A DNA stretch of 64,000 nt from Ascidia mentula (taxonomy: Eukaryota; Chordata; Ascidiacea; Phlebobranchia; Ascidiidae): positions 1,493,001-1,557,000 of the forward strand of contig OX387197.1 of assembly GCA_947561715.1 (NCBI GenBank). Reading direction: 5' to 3'. Under the pieces are notes generated by a model. That model was not told where the DNA came from. It saw nothing but the letters and a program-made list of their open reading frames with translations, and ran no database searches. Positions 23,790 to 35,078 of the stretch are shown in pieces. A program made the position numbers and the translations under genes. How positions within the stretch are numbered: position 1 is the stretch's first letter; each line of letters starts with the position of its first letter.

Positions 23790-24252
23790 ACCTTATAATA
23801 CCAGTTGGAGAACTGCAAGGTGGAGGCTTGAATGCTGCAACCACCCTTATAGCATTTGTACTCCTGTAATTTTAAACCCTACTCAATTTCCCACTTGAGA
23901 TTTACTCGTGGCAAATCATATTGCAAACATGTGGTCAGAATCCAGGGACAGTCAACTACCAACAAGTTAGGGATACAATTCTGTGGGCTGAGATTAAACA
24001 AATAAATCAAAACTGACCAATATAGAAAGATGTGCTTCACCAAAAAAGCATTAAGAAAGACTGGTGTCAAAGTAATTAAATACTTAAATGAAGCTTTGTG
24101 TAAATACTATACACAAATACTAACTCCATTCAAAAAGATTGATTAACAAAGCAACAACTTTACCTTCATAAAAAAATATGTTACCACTGTTATTACCCCA
24201 AAAAAATATTTTAAGCACACAAAACCATAACAAGCAAATCTTTATGTTTCAG

Positions 24253-26887
24253 ATTCGTCAGGATTTCTTCTCATTGGTGGCCGTAATTCAAAACGAGATT
24301 GTGTGAAATGGAATGTTACCTCAAAACAGCATGAACATTACCCAGTATGTACATTGCTTGCTGTCTTACAGTTTTGCATTTTAACATACTTTCTCATAAA
24401 TATACATGCTTTTTGTATGTGCAAGTAAATGTAAATTTGAACTAAAATTAACAAGACTGCAAAAGTCCAGTAACAGCCAGGATTTGTTGCAAAACTTGGA
24501 CACTAATAATTTTATGTTGATTTGGTTGTACATGAAATAATAATGCAAACATGCCCTGGTTTAGTGTAACATGCCAATGACTTGATAAAATATGTTCCAT
24601 AGTATGCCATCTTTTTTTCTATTATTCGAGTTACATGTTTTAAAATAGAGACTTTTCTTTTATTTGGTGAAACATTTTAATCACTTTGCCTTGATGCATT
24701 TTTTCTAAATTATCAAAATATATTTAGAAAATGATCACAGACAGAGTGAACTCAATTTCAGCCAAATTTGGTGAAAATGTTTATGTAATGGGTGGAGATG
24801 GTCCAACACAAAGTTGTGAGATGTTGAATTTGGAGGAAAGTAAAAACTGGGTAAAAATTGCTGATTTGTTGGAAGGTCGAAGTTATGCTGCATCTGCTGT
24901 TGTTGGAGGTTGGTGTGGTTATTTCTGAAATTGTTGATTACTAAACCAGGGGCTGTTCCAGGAATAAAGGATTGGGGAAGCCCCCATACAAATTGTCATA
25001 GCAATAAAAATTAACACGGTGGCAGACAAAGGGTTTTGTTAATATTTATTTTTGTTTATCAGTAGTGTGTCTTTGTGTGGTTTATGACTATCTTCTCATC
25101 TCTCAACCAACTCATTCTTGTTGCTCACCATAGCTTTTGTTAGTAATACCCCAGAGAAAATTTGTGAATTCTGCCATGACTGCATTTGCGAATTTTTTTT
25201 GTACTTTTAACAGTATTACTGACACTTTGCTGACAAGTTACCAATTCTTAAACGTTGTTCAACTATGTTTTTGGAAACTTATAGTAAATATTTAGATGTT
25301 GATCAACAATTATAACTTTTATGGACAACCTTGTATTCACTAATTACAAACAAATTTAGATGACTTGTATCTCACGGGTGGTGATGGAAACCAAGGAGCA
25401 TTCTCATCAACTTTGTGTTATTCTGTACAAGAAGACAGATGGAGAAGTGGTTTCGACATGTTACAACCAAGACATGGACATGGAATGTGTTCAATTGACA
25501 GTAGGAATACATCTGAGTTTATTTTTGTATTGGATTAGTCTCATTACTGGACCCAGTCCCAAATAGTTGGCATGCATCTGAAACAACAACATAATTAACC
25601 GGAAACCATAAATTAAAGTAATCAGTAAATCCACTCTATTTACCCCAACAATATTCACTTTTGGACATGAAAATGTTGTGAACGCCGGCCTTAAACTTGC
25701 CAGAAATGCAGGAAATATTCCATCTTTATTTTGTAGTTCTTTATGACATGAATTTGAACTTTAGTATTGATTAATTTCAATTAAAACCCCGATCGAAAGC
25801 TGATCGCTTATTTGTACGTTAAACGCAGTGCTTACCTCATTGCTTGTTACGTAACATTACAACATAATCGTAATATGACGTCACAATAAATATTAACACA
25901 ACCGATTTAAAAATTTCTTCAGATGTTTTGTTTTCTGTGGGCGGAGTTGGTGATGGCAGACAACCCTTACAATCATGTGAATTCCGCGATGTTCGTGTTG
26001 GAACCTCCACAAGAATCGCTTGTCTCAATGAAGCAAGATGTCATTTAGCATGTGAAGAAATTAAAGGGAAGATCTATGCAATTGGTTAGTGATGAAAAGT
26101 TAAGCAATAAAATTAACAGTAAGTGGTTTTTGTGTAAATTTTATAAAATACAAATTCATATTCGTTACCGGTAAATGTGTCACGTGATAAATATAATGGA
26201 GTTTCCTGAAAAGACACCTAAACATAAAAACTGGTAGATATAACTATAAAGTATTAACCTAAAAACAATAAAAAGTTTTACTTTAAATCTAACAGGAGGT
26301 TTTGGTCGTCGTGGCTTCCCCCTGCAAACAGTTGAAGAATACGAACCTAGAGTCAACAAATGGAAATATGTTTCTCCTCTCCTAAAACCTCGTTGGCTTC
26401 ACTCTGCTTGTGTTATTGATGGGAGGATTTATGTTGTGGGTGGACGGTAAGAATTACTATTATGACGTCACTATAGTCCACTGTTTTTTTATGTGAAAAT
26501 GTAAATGTTGAGAAACTGGGACAAGTGGGATATACGATGTTATACTTGATTAACAACTTGCATAAAATGTTTGTTAAATTTAAACTTAAAACACTTTGTA
26601 TTATACAAGGTTGTGTGCGTGGTTCGGTTTAGTGGTGTAGAGGTCTGCCGGTGTACGTTGGTTTGTTTTTGTTAACTTATAAAATTTACTTTTCGTGAAA
26701 AATGTTGTAGAAAAACTTGCCTGTGTTTGTTGTGTGCCTGATTCATGAAACTGTATCATGTTTGTTTTATAGGAACCGGGGTAGAGGACAGACATCGGTT
26801 GAAGTTTACGATCCAACCTCAGATGTCTGGACACATGCTTTTGATCTTGACAAACCAGTTTGGGATGCAACTATTGTTGCTGTTTAA
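24253..26887 (+). pseudogene. BTB-Kelch gene copy 1, only the kelch half remains
   Basis: KLHL proteins usually recruit substrates to Cullin-3 ubiquitin ligases: BTB binds Cul3 and the kelch propeller binds the substrate. Here only the six kelch exons are present: 24253-24343, 24728-24909, 25360-25500, 25923-26084, 26296-26446 and 26773-26887. They encode SSGFLLIGGRNSKRDC, KFGENVYVMGGDGPTQSCEM, DDLYLTGGDGNQGAF, DVLFSVGGVGDG, QTVEEYEPRVNKW and TSVEVYDPTSDVWTH. All exons are open, with GT/AG borders and matching phases, and AATAAA follows at 26951. The BTB and BACK exons found in copies 2 and 3 are missing; the retroelement block ends about 460 bp upstream of the first kelch exon. A fusion transcript from an LTR promoter is possible but unproven. 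Confidence 0.85.
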
Positions 26888-26950
26888 TATGTTTCTATAT
26901 TTGGTTGTAGTTGATATTTAACTGAGATTGATCACGGACAAAAATGCTCG

Positions 26951-26956
26951 AATAAA
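26951..26956 (+). terminator. Polyadenylation signal AATAAA, kelch copy 1
   Basis: AATAAA lies 63 bp after the TAA stop. The equivalent signals are at 40480 and 59962 in the other copies. Confidence 0.65.
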
Positions 26957-29247
26957 AGTTTTTATGCAACTTTAACCAGTTTTTTTTAAATCATGTATTT
27001 GTGTTTGCAAACCGCTGTATTTTGTGATAATAGCAGATATCCGCAAAATAGCAATTATTCCTTTTGTCGATTTCCCATGTGATTCTGCTATGAATTTATT
27101 ATTCCAATACTACAATAGGTGAAGGTGTACAATATGTTCAATGCATGTGTGCCTTAAGCATCTTGTTTTCCCTTGTGAATATCAAGTGCTAATCCGCGCT
27201 ATATGAAGTCCAAAGCAGTCTGTTGCAATCTTCACATGGGCGCCTGACTCGCCAACCCTTATGGTTTTATCGGTGCCCAAACTATTTTATGTTTCGTGTT
27301 CATATACGTTGTAACTTGTGAAAATAAAATAGATTTGATTTTGATAATAATCGTGAAAGGAAGTGTTTTTTTAAGTGCGGGACCCCTACCATGCAGGTCT
27401 GATTTTGTCAAAATTCGTTTAAATTTGTTTTTAAAAACCCCCTCCCCCGGAATATAAGATAAAAACAGCCACTACTTCAGGATAAATAAACAAGCATGTA
27501 TAAAGCACAATTTACGTTTAGCGAAGAAAAACGTGAGGAGTTAACGGCAAACTTGGATTTGGTGAGAGCTTTTTCTGTGGTCATCAGCCCTTGATCGTGT
27601 GGATAATAAATGTTTTTCGTACAACTATAAAAAATCGTAAATATTAATATCTTTTGCGTGACTTTGTAAACTAACTTAGAGAATTAGGAGAACAAATTTG
27701 GTTACATTGCCTTCTGATTCACATGCTGCGATTTCATATATTTACAAGGCAATAAAATTACATTCTTTGACAATTTTTGCTTTGCCTAAACGCAATTAGT
27801 TACCGCTTCACTAAACGCGTTTTATTGCAGAACTCCCATCTATAAACACCAGCAACGCATTTTCAGACAATCTTTACATTAAATTGCATGTGACGCGGAT
27901 AAATAAAACATTTTAATAATTAAACTAAGAGATGGTTATAACTTGAAATATTTTTTTTTGGTAAAACAAGTAGATTGATACGGCGACCGGCTTTTGAGAT
28001 ACAGCTGATCAAAGTCGCGATCTTGCCGCTGCGAACGAAATCGTGCGAAAGCGAGAATATTGTTGTGTGACGTCATAGAAGGCGCTTCAGTCGTGCGAGT
28101 GCTGGCAGCAATCCTTATGCATAGGAATGGAAAACGTTGTAAACCAGATTTAGTATAGTTTTGCATAAAAAAGAGCGCAACAAGTGAACAAGTGGAACAA
28201 ACGGATTTTGATGTTAATTTGAGCTGCAGATAGATGGCCGCTATTTCGACCTATGAAGTCTTATGTGGTTGCATAATAATAAAACAGTTACTGGGACAGG
28301 GTGTTCTTGTGGTTAAAGCTTTTGTGATTGCTAACGTGATGCATGAACTTTTGAAAACACGACAGAAACAATAAACCGTCAATTAAGCAAAAGATAGAAG
28401 TAATTGTATTTTGAGGCTGGCAATGCCTCCGAGAAAAACCGACCAAATTAGCTGATCATGCCACACAATTATTCTGTATAATACCACTTTTTGCTTGGCA
28501 GTTGCGTTACCTACGAATTCGTGTCATAAATGATTAGATTAATTCGCCACAATCAACCACTATAACGCCCGTTAGATGCTCCCCGGTTCGTGGAGCGGAA
28601 CGTCACACGAGGGAAAGGTTAAAACGCGCCTCCTGAACTTCCTCCGAATATATTCGCAGTTTTTTATTCGGACAAAGAAGACGGTTTCTGTACAAAATGC
28701 ATCACATCAACAAATGCACTTTAAATTTACAATCAATACAGGCTCACCAACTGTCTTCGGAACCGGCATGCAAACGAATAAATTGCTAGTTCAGTGTTAC
28801 GCCTAAACAAAGATGCAATGTGTAGTCACAAATACCCGTTACGACGTTACACACAATGCTTATCAATTGTTGTGACAACAAACCACAAACACCGCTTGAT
28901 TAAATGGCACGAACACTCTAAGAATAAACAAAGCAGTGTAAGTAACTTATCTGACTCATTTACTTTCCAAGGTACAACGAATGGCATCTTAGGCCATTGC
29001 GTTCAAATAGCAATCAAGGTTAACCATAATACAGTTTATCCAATACGCATAATTAAGCTCTTTGCGACATAGAATCGTGCTCCACGGAAGTCAGACACAA
29101 AAAAGGACTTAACCACGTTTTCAGTTCAACAAAACTACCCGTTAACTGTTACGTCACAAACTACAATAGACTGCAACAATTATAGCAGTGAAAGGAAAAA
29201 CGGTACATAAATAGAAATCAGGCAATTGCTGGCAAATAAGATGTAAC
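26957..29247. other. Spacer C1, probable BEL LTR region, no gene
   Basis: The stretch is closely matched by 40486-42763 and largely absent from module 3 (59968-60360), so most of it entered as inserted DNA shared by modules 1 and 2. Short open frames are not conserved as protein. The part near 29248 must be the BEL 3' LTR, but I could not fix the LTR's far end. Confidence 0.5.
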
Positions 29248-30187
29248 ATACCCCCCCACAATGTACGAATCCAAGGAGTACATGTCAACACAACAAATAA
29301 ACATCGGACAGTAATTGCGAAAACAGTTCACTCGCAACTAATCACGCATTGGGCGTTTTAACTGACCAGTGTGAGTCTTCACGATCACCTGACGCACAAC
29401 TCCTTTCCGATCAGGAAGTTCCTCAATCACTCGACCCAGGAACCACTTGCTGCGGGGCTGGTTGTCATCCGCCACAAGAACCACGTCATTTACCATAAAA
29501 ATTCGAATGTCCACTTGCCCACTTCGATCTGGGCATGAGCGTAGGCAGGTACTCGCGAGACCATCGCCTCCAAAACTGATCGGCCAGGTATTGTACCTGA
29601 CGCCACCGGTTTCGATGGTAACAGTCCTTCCCCGTGAACAGTCCTGGGGGCATATTCGGCGCTGCACGTTGCAGCAGCAAATGATTGGGAGTAAAGGGCT
29701 CCTCATCCTTCGGATCGAACGTCACTGGGACCAAGGGACGGGAGTTTAGGATTGCCTCGACCTCTACCATCAGAGTGCACAACCGCTCATCAGACAACGT
29801 CTGTTCCGAGAGCAGGGCGTTGAGAATTTTGCGCACAGAGCGTATCATGCGCTCCCATACCCCACCCATGTGGCTGGCAGTGGGGGGATAAAACTCCATG
29901 CAATTTCGCGTTGTTGCAGATATTGGTGAATCTGCTGTTGGTTCCAATTCTTCAGTTCTTCACGCAGGATACGCTCGGCTCCGACGAAATTCGTGCCGTT
30001 GTCACTGAAGATCTGGTTTGGACGTCCACGACGACCGATGAACCGTCGAAGGGCTCCAATGAAGGAGTCGGTCGACAATGAATGGGCTATCTCGATATGT
30101 GCGGCCCTGGTGGAGAAACAAGTAAAGATACAACCGTACCTCCTTACCTCACTTCGCCCTTGCTTCACAAGAAAGGGTCCGAATACT
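29248..30187 (-). mobile_element. BEL/Pao remnant (integrase 3' end and start of 3' LTR), copy 1
   Basis: On the minus strand a frame for the integrase core and tail runs from about 30187 to 29341. It contains [35 protein letters not shown] and [20 protein letters not shown]. It is broken by frameshifts near 29860 and 29500. A G-run (TGTGGGGGGGTA) then precedes TGTTACATCTTATTTGCC at 29248, which fits a polypurine tract and the LTR start. The 5' truncation at 30187 abuts host sequence seen uninterrupted at 60360. It is a different family from the BEL element at 6876. Confidence 0.8.
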
Positions 30188-30596
30188 GAATGCATTCTGG
30201 CTCTGCTGCCAATTCATCTTTCTGAAACATCGTTTGAGTCGTGTTTTGCTCAGTTTATATAAAGAAGACTGGAGCGATTTCAAGCGCAATGTGTACTTTT
30301 GCCTTTATACAAAATCACACGCACCGTTTGTATTTTCGCTGTAGCGACTAAATTTCCCTATGTTTGTTTCGTACAATTCCAGTTTTGTGCATATATTCTC
30401 ATTGCAATGTTCAATTCCAAGTGCCCTTGTTAAAAGTTTGGTGAAACAAATTAAACATAGGATTCTGTGTCGATATTCGGATTCGGTTTGATTCCAAATA
30501 AATAATAACTTCGTGTTTTGGCTGATTACCTGAGGTTTGAACTAAGTTGGCTACAGTTACTATTAACATCTTTTCCCATACTGCTATAATTTAGAG

Positions 30597-31574
30597 CAGT
30601 GGTTCTTAAACTTTGTTGGTCGCGGTCCCAAGACATTTTCTGTTAAATCTTGCGTTTCCAACTTCCCGAAAAAATCCTATTCAAAAACATCTTCTTGTTC
30701 GTTTTTAATATCACTCCTCAATGAGAGGGATGGGGGATGTTTATTACGTGGTTAAGTGGAAGACAATTCACACCGCGGGTCTGCTGTACAGTCGGGTTTG
30801 TTCCGTGCTTTTGTCTTCCCACTCACAAGTGCAAAACAACCAGACATTAACCTAAAACTACTATTGTAAACATAATGAACATTATCGCGTCACAGTTATT
30901 TAAATTTAAGACAATCACTTGCTGGTGGCGCTCTTTCCACAAAACACTGCAGCGAAACTTTGTGATTAAATGTCATTTTTGTGTTAAATTGTGCAATTCG
31001 ATTACTTTGCGTACGTACGCGTCTGTTATTTTTTGGGTTCATCGCTTCGTTCTCTACGCCAGATAGGTTAATCTCTCACATCTTTGCTGATCGGTTTTAG
31101 TTTTAATTTCTCATCGACGTTTTTTAATAATCCGTCCATATTCGCATTTTTCTCATTTCGATGATATTATAAATACCGCCACACGGCCTTAAGCTAGGGA
31201 GAGGAAGCGAGAAAACGGACTGAGCGAGACAAAAGCAATTGGAGTATAACTCTCGTCGTTGCATTTAACGTTGTTTGTTTTGAAACAAGGTATGTTTGTT
31301 TAGCGTTTTATGTTTTGATTAAAAAGTCGCAAAGATTTTGGCAGATGTTTTTATAGTCTTAGGAGTCAGATACACGGCGTGTTCATTTCTCTGCAAACGG
31401 TCCCTGCAAGACCAAATCTTCGCTCTAATTAATCGTAAGATTTCTGAAAAGTGAAATACTAAACATGGATAGATTGCTGCTTGGTCGATAAACGGGTATT
31501 CGAAAAATATAAGGTCCCCCTTGTCAACCTTCCACGGCCCTCTAGCGGCCGCGCTCCCAGTTTAAGAACTCCTG
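30597..31574. mobile_element. 978-bp non-autonomous hAT-like element, copy 1
   Basis: The ends are CAGTGGTTCTTAAACT and the complement of CAGGAGTTCTTAAACT. Flanks ATTTAGAG (30589-30596) and ATTTAGAC (31575-31582) form an 8-bp target duplication. The uninterrupted site is at about 60795 (ATAATTTATACATTATTAAG). No open frame of transposase size is present. Confidence 0.85.
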
Positions 31575-31636
31575 ATTTAGACAATATTACGGCGTGTTAT
31601 TCAAATTGCTGGGCCGACGTTTGAAAGACGCCTTTC

Positions 31637-32350
31637 TGGACATCGCCAGGTTCATCAACATTTGTAGAAACGGACCGGTTGGGTTCAGTGCCTTCAGTAA
31701 GTTTTTTATTGATAAACGAAAATTAAATACACAAGCATGGATCCAATAATATGAATTTTGTGATAATGTCAACCTCAAGTTTGTGAGAATATCATCCTCA
31801 TCTTCCCATCATCTTCGTTTCAGGGAAGAAGGTGAGTGAGGAACAGGAGACGGAACTTTACACGTTCGAACAACATGTCCTCCAGAAGATGATGAAGAAG
31901 AAGGAAGAAGAAGACAAAGACGAACATCTCATGACAATGATCGTTGAGCAGTAAGTTGGTTAGGATTCGAATCCACACAACAATGACTTTAAACCGATTC
32001 TTCTGGATCAAACGTTTGCGTTGAAAGAACTTGATTTAATTCACAACAAATCGTAAAGCTTGATAGGATTTGCTTTAAAACTGATAATTTCTGCAGCAAA
32101 GTCTTACTTCCATCTTTAATCTCGCTAAACATGCCTTGAGATATTTTATTTCAAATGGCCGTGGTTCCCATATCATAGAAGATGTTGTTTATGCTTCGAT
32201 CCCGCTGAAAGTTTGATTCGCCCTGTAACAAAATGTATTTATTTCAGGCAACAGGAATTGCAACTACAAGTGAAGCAATTATTAAACCTTGAGAAACGCA
32301 GAAAAAGTTCCAAACTTCAAAAGGTCACAAGTTGCCTTTTTTCCACGTGA
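31637..32350 (+). pseudogene. TRPM-type channel, C-terminal exons, copy 2 (5'-truncated)
   Basis: The first exon is cut at the module junction and only DIARFINICRNGPVGFSAF survives (to 31696). The next exon, 31824-31950, is complete: RKKVSEEQETELYTFEQHV, then a Lys/Glu-rich coiled coil ending IVEQ. The last exon, 32248-32350, encodes QQELQLQVKQLLNLEKRRKS and a short tail ending SCLFST with TGA at 32348. Junction phases agree with one another. With no membrane-spanning exons in this module it cannot make a channel. It could act only as terminal exons of a longer transcript. Confidence 0.78.
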
Positions 32351-32862
32351 GCGATGACCTTGAAGCGAGGTCAAGCATTCGTGTCTAGTGCAAGCATCAC
32401 ATAAATGAGGCAGCTTGTGTATTTGTAATTGCCTAAATGTCCATTTGCCTGCGCTTGTATTTCTTTGCCACTTTTCCATTTTCCGTGTTTTATAAAAATG
32501 TTTTTTTTCATTTGATTGATTTCCATCATTGCTGTGACAGACTTTTCTTTATTGTTTCTGAACTGATTTCTTTAAGTTTCGTACCGGCTACATCAGTGCC
32601 TTATTACAATTTCTGTTTTCAACTTTGCGATTTTGAATGATTTCATAACTTAAACATTCTGCTTTCCTTTGTAATACTTTAAAGTGTGAACTATTTATTT
32701 AACCAGATAATAAAAATCCCACGTGTATTTATTATCCTGATTTCTGACTGGAATCTAATAATTGATTTATTAACTCTTACAATGGATTAATTTCAACACA
32801 CATACTTCTAGTAGTTGGAAGTTTTGTTTCATCGTCTCCAACCATTGCACGTTTACAACGTT

Positions 32863-33467
32863 TCAATTATTGCACGTGGGTGATGGTAACAACCAATGAC
32901 CACTGCGTCGACACAAATTCCACGCTAGACCATTCGGAGTACTTCCTGTACATGGACAATAGTACGACACAAAATCAGAAGGTGGATAGTAGGATTTTTT
33001 CGGATAATAATCAACTCCAGTGATCGTTGGAGGAAATTGACATCCTGTAAAATACTTGAGATGGTTAAATGTTACAAGAAGTGTGATTACAATGCTTTTG
33101 CTCAACCTGAAACCTAAGAATACATCTTAAAACCGATAATATGTTTGCAGCACAATTGTGTACTTCATGCGTGTGCGGTACAACTTACAGCGCAAGTATT
33201 CGTTTCTCACCTAATATAATATGTTGGAACATTACAAGACAAGCTTTCTCAACACGTTTGTTTCAGCTGTCCACGTGGTCAGGTAATGAACACGGTGAAC
33301 CCCCAGCTAAGAAACCGTTTTCAGAAACAGAAAACTTATAGCCACCATTATTGTGACAACAAACAGGGTCGAGTTATTTTTCCATTGGTTTAGTTAAGGT
33401 AAGGTTTTCTTACCTTCCACACCGATAAGTAGAACAGCAACCAGTAGACACGATAATAACGATTCAT
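32863..33467 (-). pseudogene. Small secreted sushi/CCP-domain gene, copy 2 (frameshift in signal exon)
   Basis: The gene has two exons. Exon 1 (33467-33414) encodes the signal peptide that in copy 4 reads MKRSLSCLLVAVLLIGVE; here one base is missing after the start codon, so the frame entering exon 2 is wrong. Exon 2 (33044-32863) is intact: CQFPPTITGVDYYPKKSYYP, YYCPCTGSTPNGLAWNLC, RRSGHWLLPSPTC and NN before TGA. Four or more Cys, a CRRSGHW motif and PSPTC at the end fit one sushi (CCP) module, a fold used in complement regulators and adhesion proteins. A protein of about 76 residues with one module would be secreted. Splice sites are canonical. The ligand is unknown. Confidence 0.72.
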
Positions 33468-34259
33468 TTTCTTCTCTTTACAAGTGGTGATTGAATATTG
33501 AAGTTTTACTAAAATACCAATCGTTAGATTATGACTTGAAATAGACTAATTAGATTTTAGTAAAAATCAAAAACTTTTAAACATTCATCTTCCACACTAG
33601 CTGTAAAACCAACGAGACGTCAACTTATTAATACTTAGGTTTTTGCTGAGCATGATATTTTAAAATCCTACGTGGTTTAAAGCAAGACATTTACTATCAG
33701 ACGAAACCTTCTCCGGTTTTCCTTGGAAGTTATCATAACGACAGCGTTGGCATTTCCTGCAACAAACTTACAGTCTTTCTTAAACACTACTGTAAACGTT
33801 GCTATTTGTGCTGTTGATGTTGTGACGTTATTACAGCAAAGTTCGGAAGTTGACGGCAAAATTTGGAAGAGGGTAGATCACATTGTAGTGAAACAAACTT
33901 CACAAACATATACATATTTTAAGCAATGTGGAGCCAATAATATGAATTTGTGTATAAGCTGCAGAGTGCAAAGTCGTCGATTATACACAAATATACATAT
34001 TTATCTGTAAAAACAAGGCCAATTATTTTTTAAACCGATCACACAATAAAACAGTTCTCGTGCAATGCTTGAATTGTTCAAAGCATCGGTTTGTTTAAAA
34101 ATTTATGCTTCATCCAATGTTTGATGGTCAACAGAAATTCTTGAATTAATTTCACTGAAAAGAATCAAAAATTATTGCTGATCACTCAAGCGTGGGATAA
34201 GGTGGTTCCCCTTCGGTGTGACATTAGTTTCGTTCTCGGAAATGCGGTAGAAAATAAAG
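33468..34259. other. Intergenic, no gene seen
   Basis: The sequence parallels 46860-49090 without the insertions that copy 3 carries. Part of it (about 34190-34259) is conserved upstream of both kelch genes and may be promoter. Confidence 0.5.
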
Positions 34260-34281
34260 GGTGTTTCTAAAATGCACAATG

Positions 34282-34695
34282 CCGCTAAGGTAGCTAATGC
34301 CGCTAATGCCCGCTAATGTAGCTAATGCCGCTAATGCCCGCTTGTGGAGCTAATGTCGCTAATGTCGCTAATGTCGCTAATGTCGCTAATGTCGCTAATG
34401 TCGCTAATGTCGCTAATGTCGCTAATGTCGCTAATGTCGCTAATGTCGCTAATGTCGCTAATGCCGCTAATGTCGCTAATGCCGCTAATGCCCGCTAATG
34501 TAGCTAATGCCCGCTTGTGGAGCTAATGTCGCTAATGTCGCTAATGTCGCTAATGTCGCTAATGCCGCTAATGCCGCTAATGTAGCTAATGCCGCTAATC
34601 CCCGCTTGTGGAGCTAATGGCGCTAATGTTGCTAACGCCGCTAATGCCCGCTAATGTAGCTAATGCCGCTAATGCCGCTAATGCCCGCTAATGCC
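34282..34695 (+). repeat. 9-bp tandem array GCTAATGYC (left arm)
   Basis: The array has more than 40 units, mostly GCTAATGTC, GCTAATGCC and GCTAATGTA, with occasional CTTGTGGA interruptions. The translated MSLMSL repeat is an artefact of the array. Confidence 0.92.
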
Positions 34696-34965
34696 CGGCA
34701 TTAGCTACATTAGCGGCATTAGCTACATTAGCGCCATTAGCTCCATAAGCAGGCATTAGCGGCATTAGCTACATTAGCTACATTAGCGGCATTAGCTGGC
34801 ATTAGCTGGCATTAGCGGGCATTAGCGGCATTAGCTACATTAGCGGGCATTAGCGGCATTAGCGGCATTAGCTACATAGCAGCATCATTCACAAAACGGG
34901 GCATTAGCGGGCATTAGCGGCATTAGCGTCATTAGCGACATTAGCGACATTAGCGACATTAGCGA
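34696..34965 (-). repeat. 9-bp tandem array, inverted (right arm)
   Basis: These are the same units in opposite orientation (CATTAGCGG and variants). The dyad centre is near 34695. The right arm is shorter than the left. Confidence 0.92.
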
Positions 34966-34987
34966 CATTGTGCATTTTAGAAACACC

Positions 34988-35078
34988 GGAAAATAAAAAG
35001 AATTTGTTTGCAAAAATTTAGGGTTGTACACTAGACCCGGCATTTCATTGACCGTCAGTTTAACTTTTTGTCTTTATC
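34988..35078 (+). promoter_or_regulatory. Conserved 5' flank and leader of kelch copy 2
   Basis: The sequence up to the ATG (TTTAGGGTTGTACACTAGAC, then CGGCATTTCATTGAC) is almost the same as 49110-49183 before kelch copy 3, which suggests a shared promoter and 5' UTR. No TATA box is evident. The transcription start is not known. Confidence 0.5.

Larger units (their letters stand above)
1..31634. repeat. Tandem segmental duplication, module 1 (interrupted)
   Basis: Module 1 holds TRPM tail and sushi remnant (A1), the kelch-only gene B1 and spacer C1. Bases 1-1460 match 31635-32950, 45150-46490 and 61731-63010. Bases 6466-6875 match 47672-48820. Bases 23790-31634 match 37841-45150 and 51885-60900. 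The module is enlarged by a LINE and a 17 kb retroelement block. Boundaries are read by eye and are approximate. Confidence 0.85.
34260..34987. mobile_element. 728-bp TIR element built of two opposed 9-bp repeat arrays
   Basis: The ends GGTGTTTCTAAAATGCACAA and its exact complement at 34966-34987 form perfect terminal inverted repeats of about 22 bp. Flanks AAAATAAA on both sides fit an 8-bp target duplication, and the empty site is seen upstream of kelch copy 3 (about 49095). The body has no coding capacity: GCTAATGYC units fill the left part and the complementary GRCATTAGC units the right, so a transcript would fold into a long hairpin. It lies about 90 bp upstream of the kelch copy 2 start codon. 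Confidence 0.85.

Noticed and set aside
28576..29072. Open frames MLPGSWSGTSHEG and MLRLNKDAM, with copies at 42079 and 42297
   Set aside because: They lie in the presumed BEL LTR region; copies diverge by frame-changing indels, and no motif is seen.
29447..29891. Plus-strand frames such as [15 protein letters not shown] and MLRGWLSSATRTTS
   Set aside because: They are antisense to the BEL integrase relic.
33141..33341. Open frame ending STWSGNEHGEPPAKKPF, repeated at 46528 and 63247
   Set aside because: It lies in the intron of the sushi gene on the other strand; copies differ by indels and stops, and no domain is recognised.
34344..34526. Repetitive open frame MSLMSL
   Set aside because: It is a by-product of the 9-bp tandem array with no stop codons in this phase.
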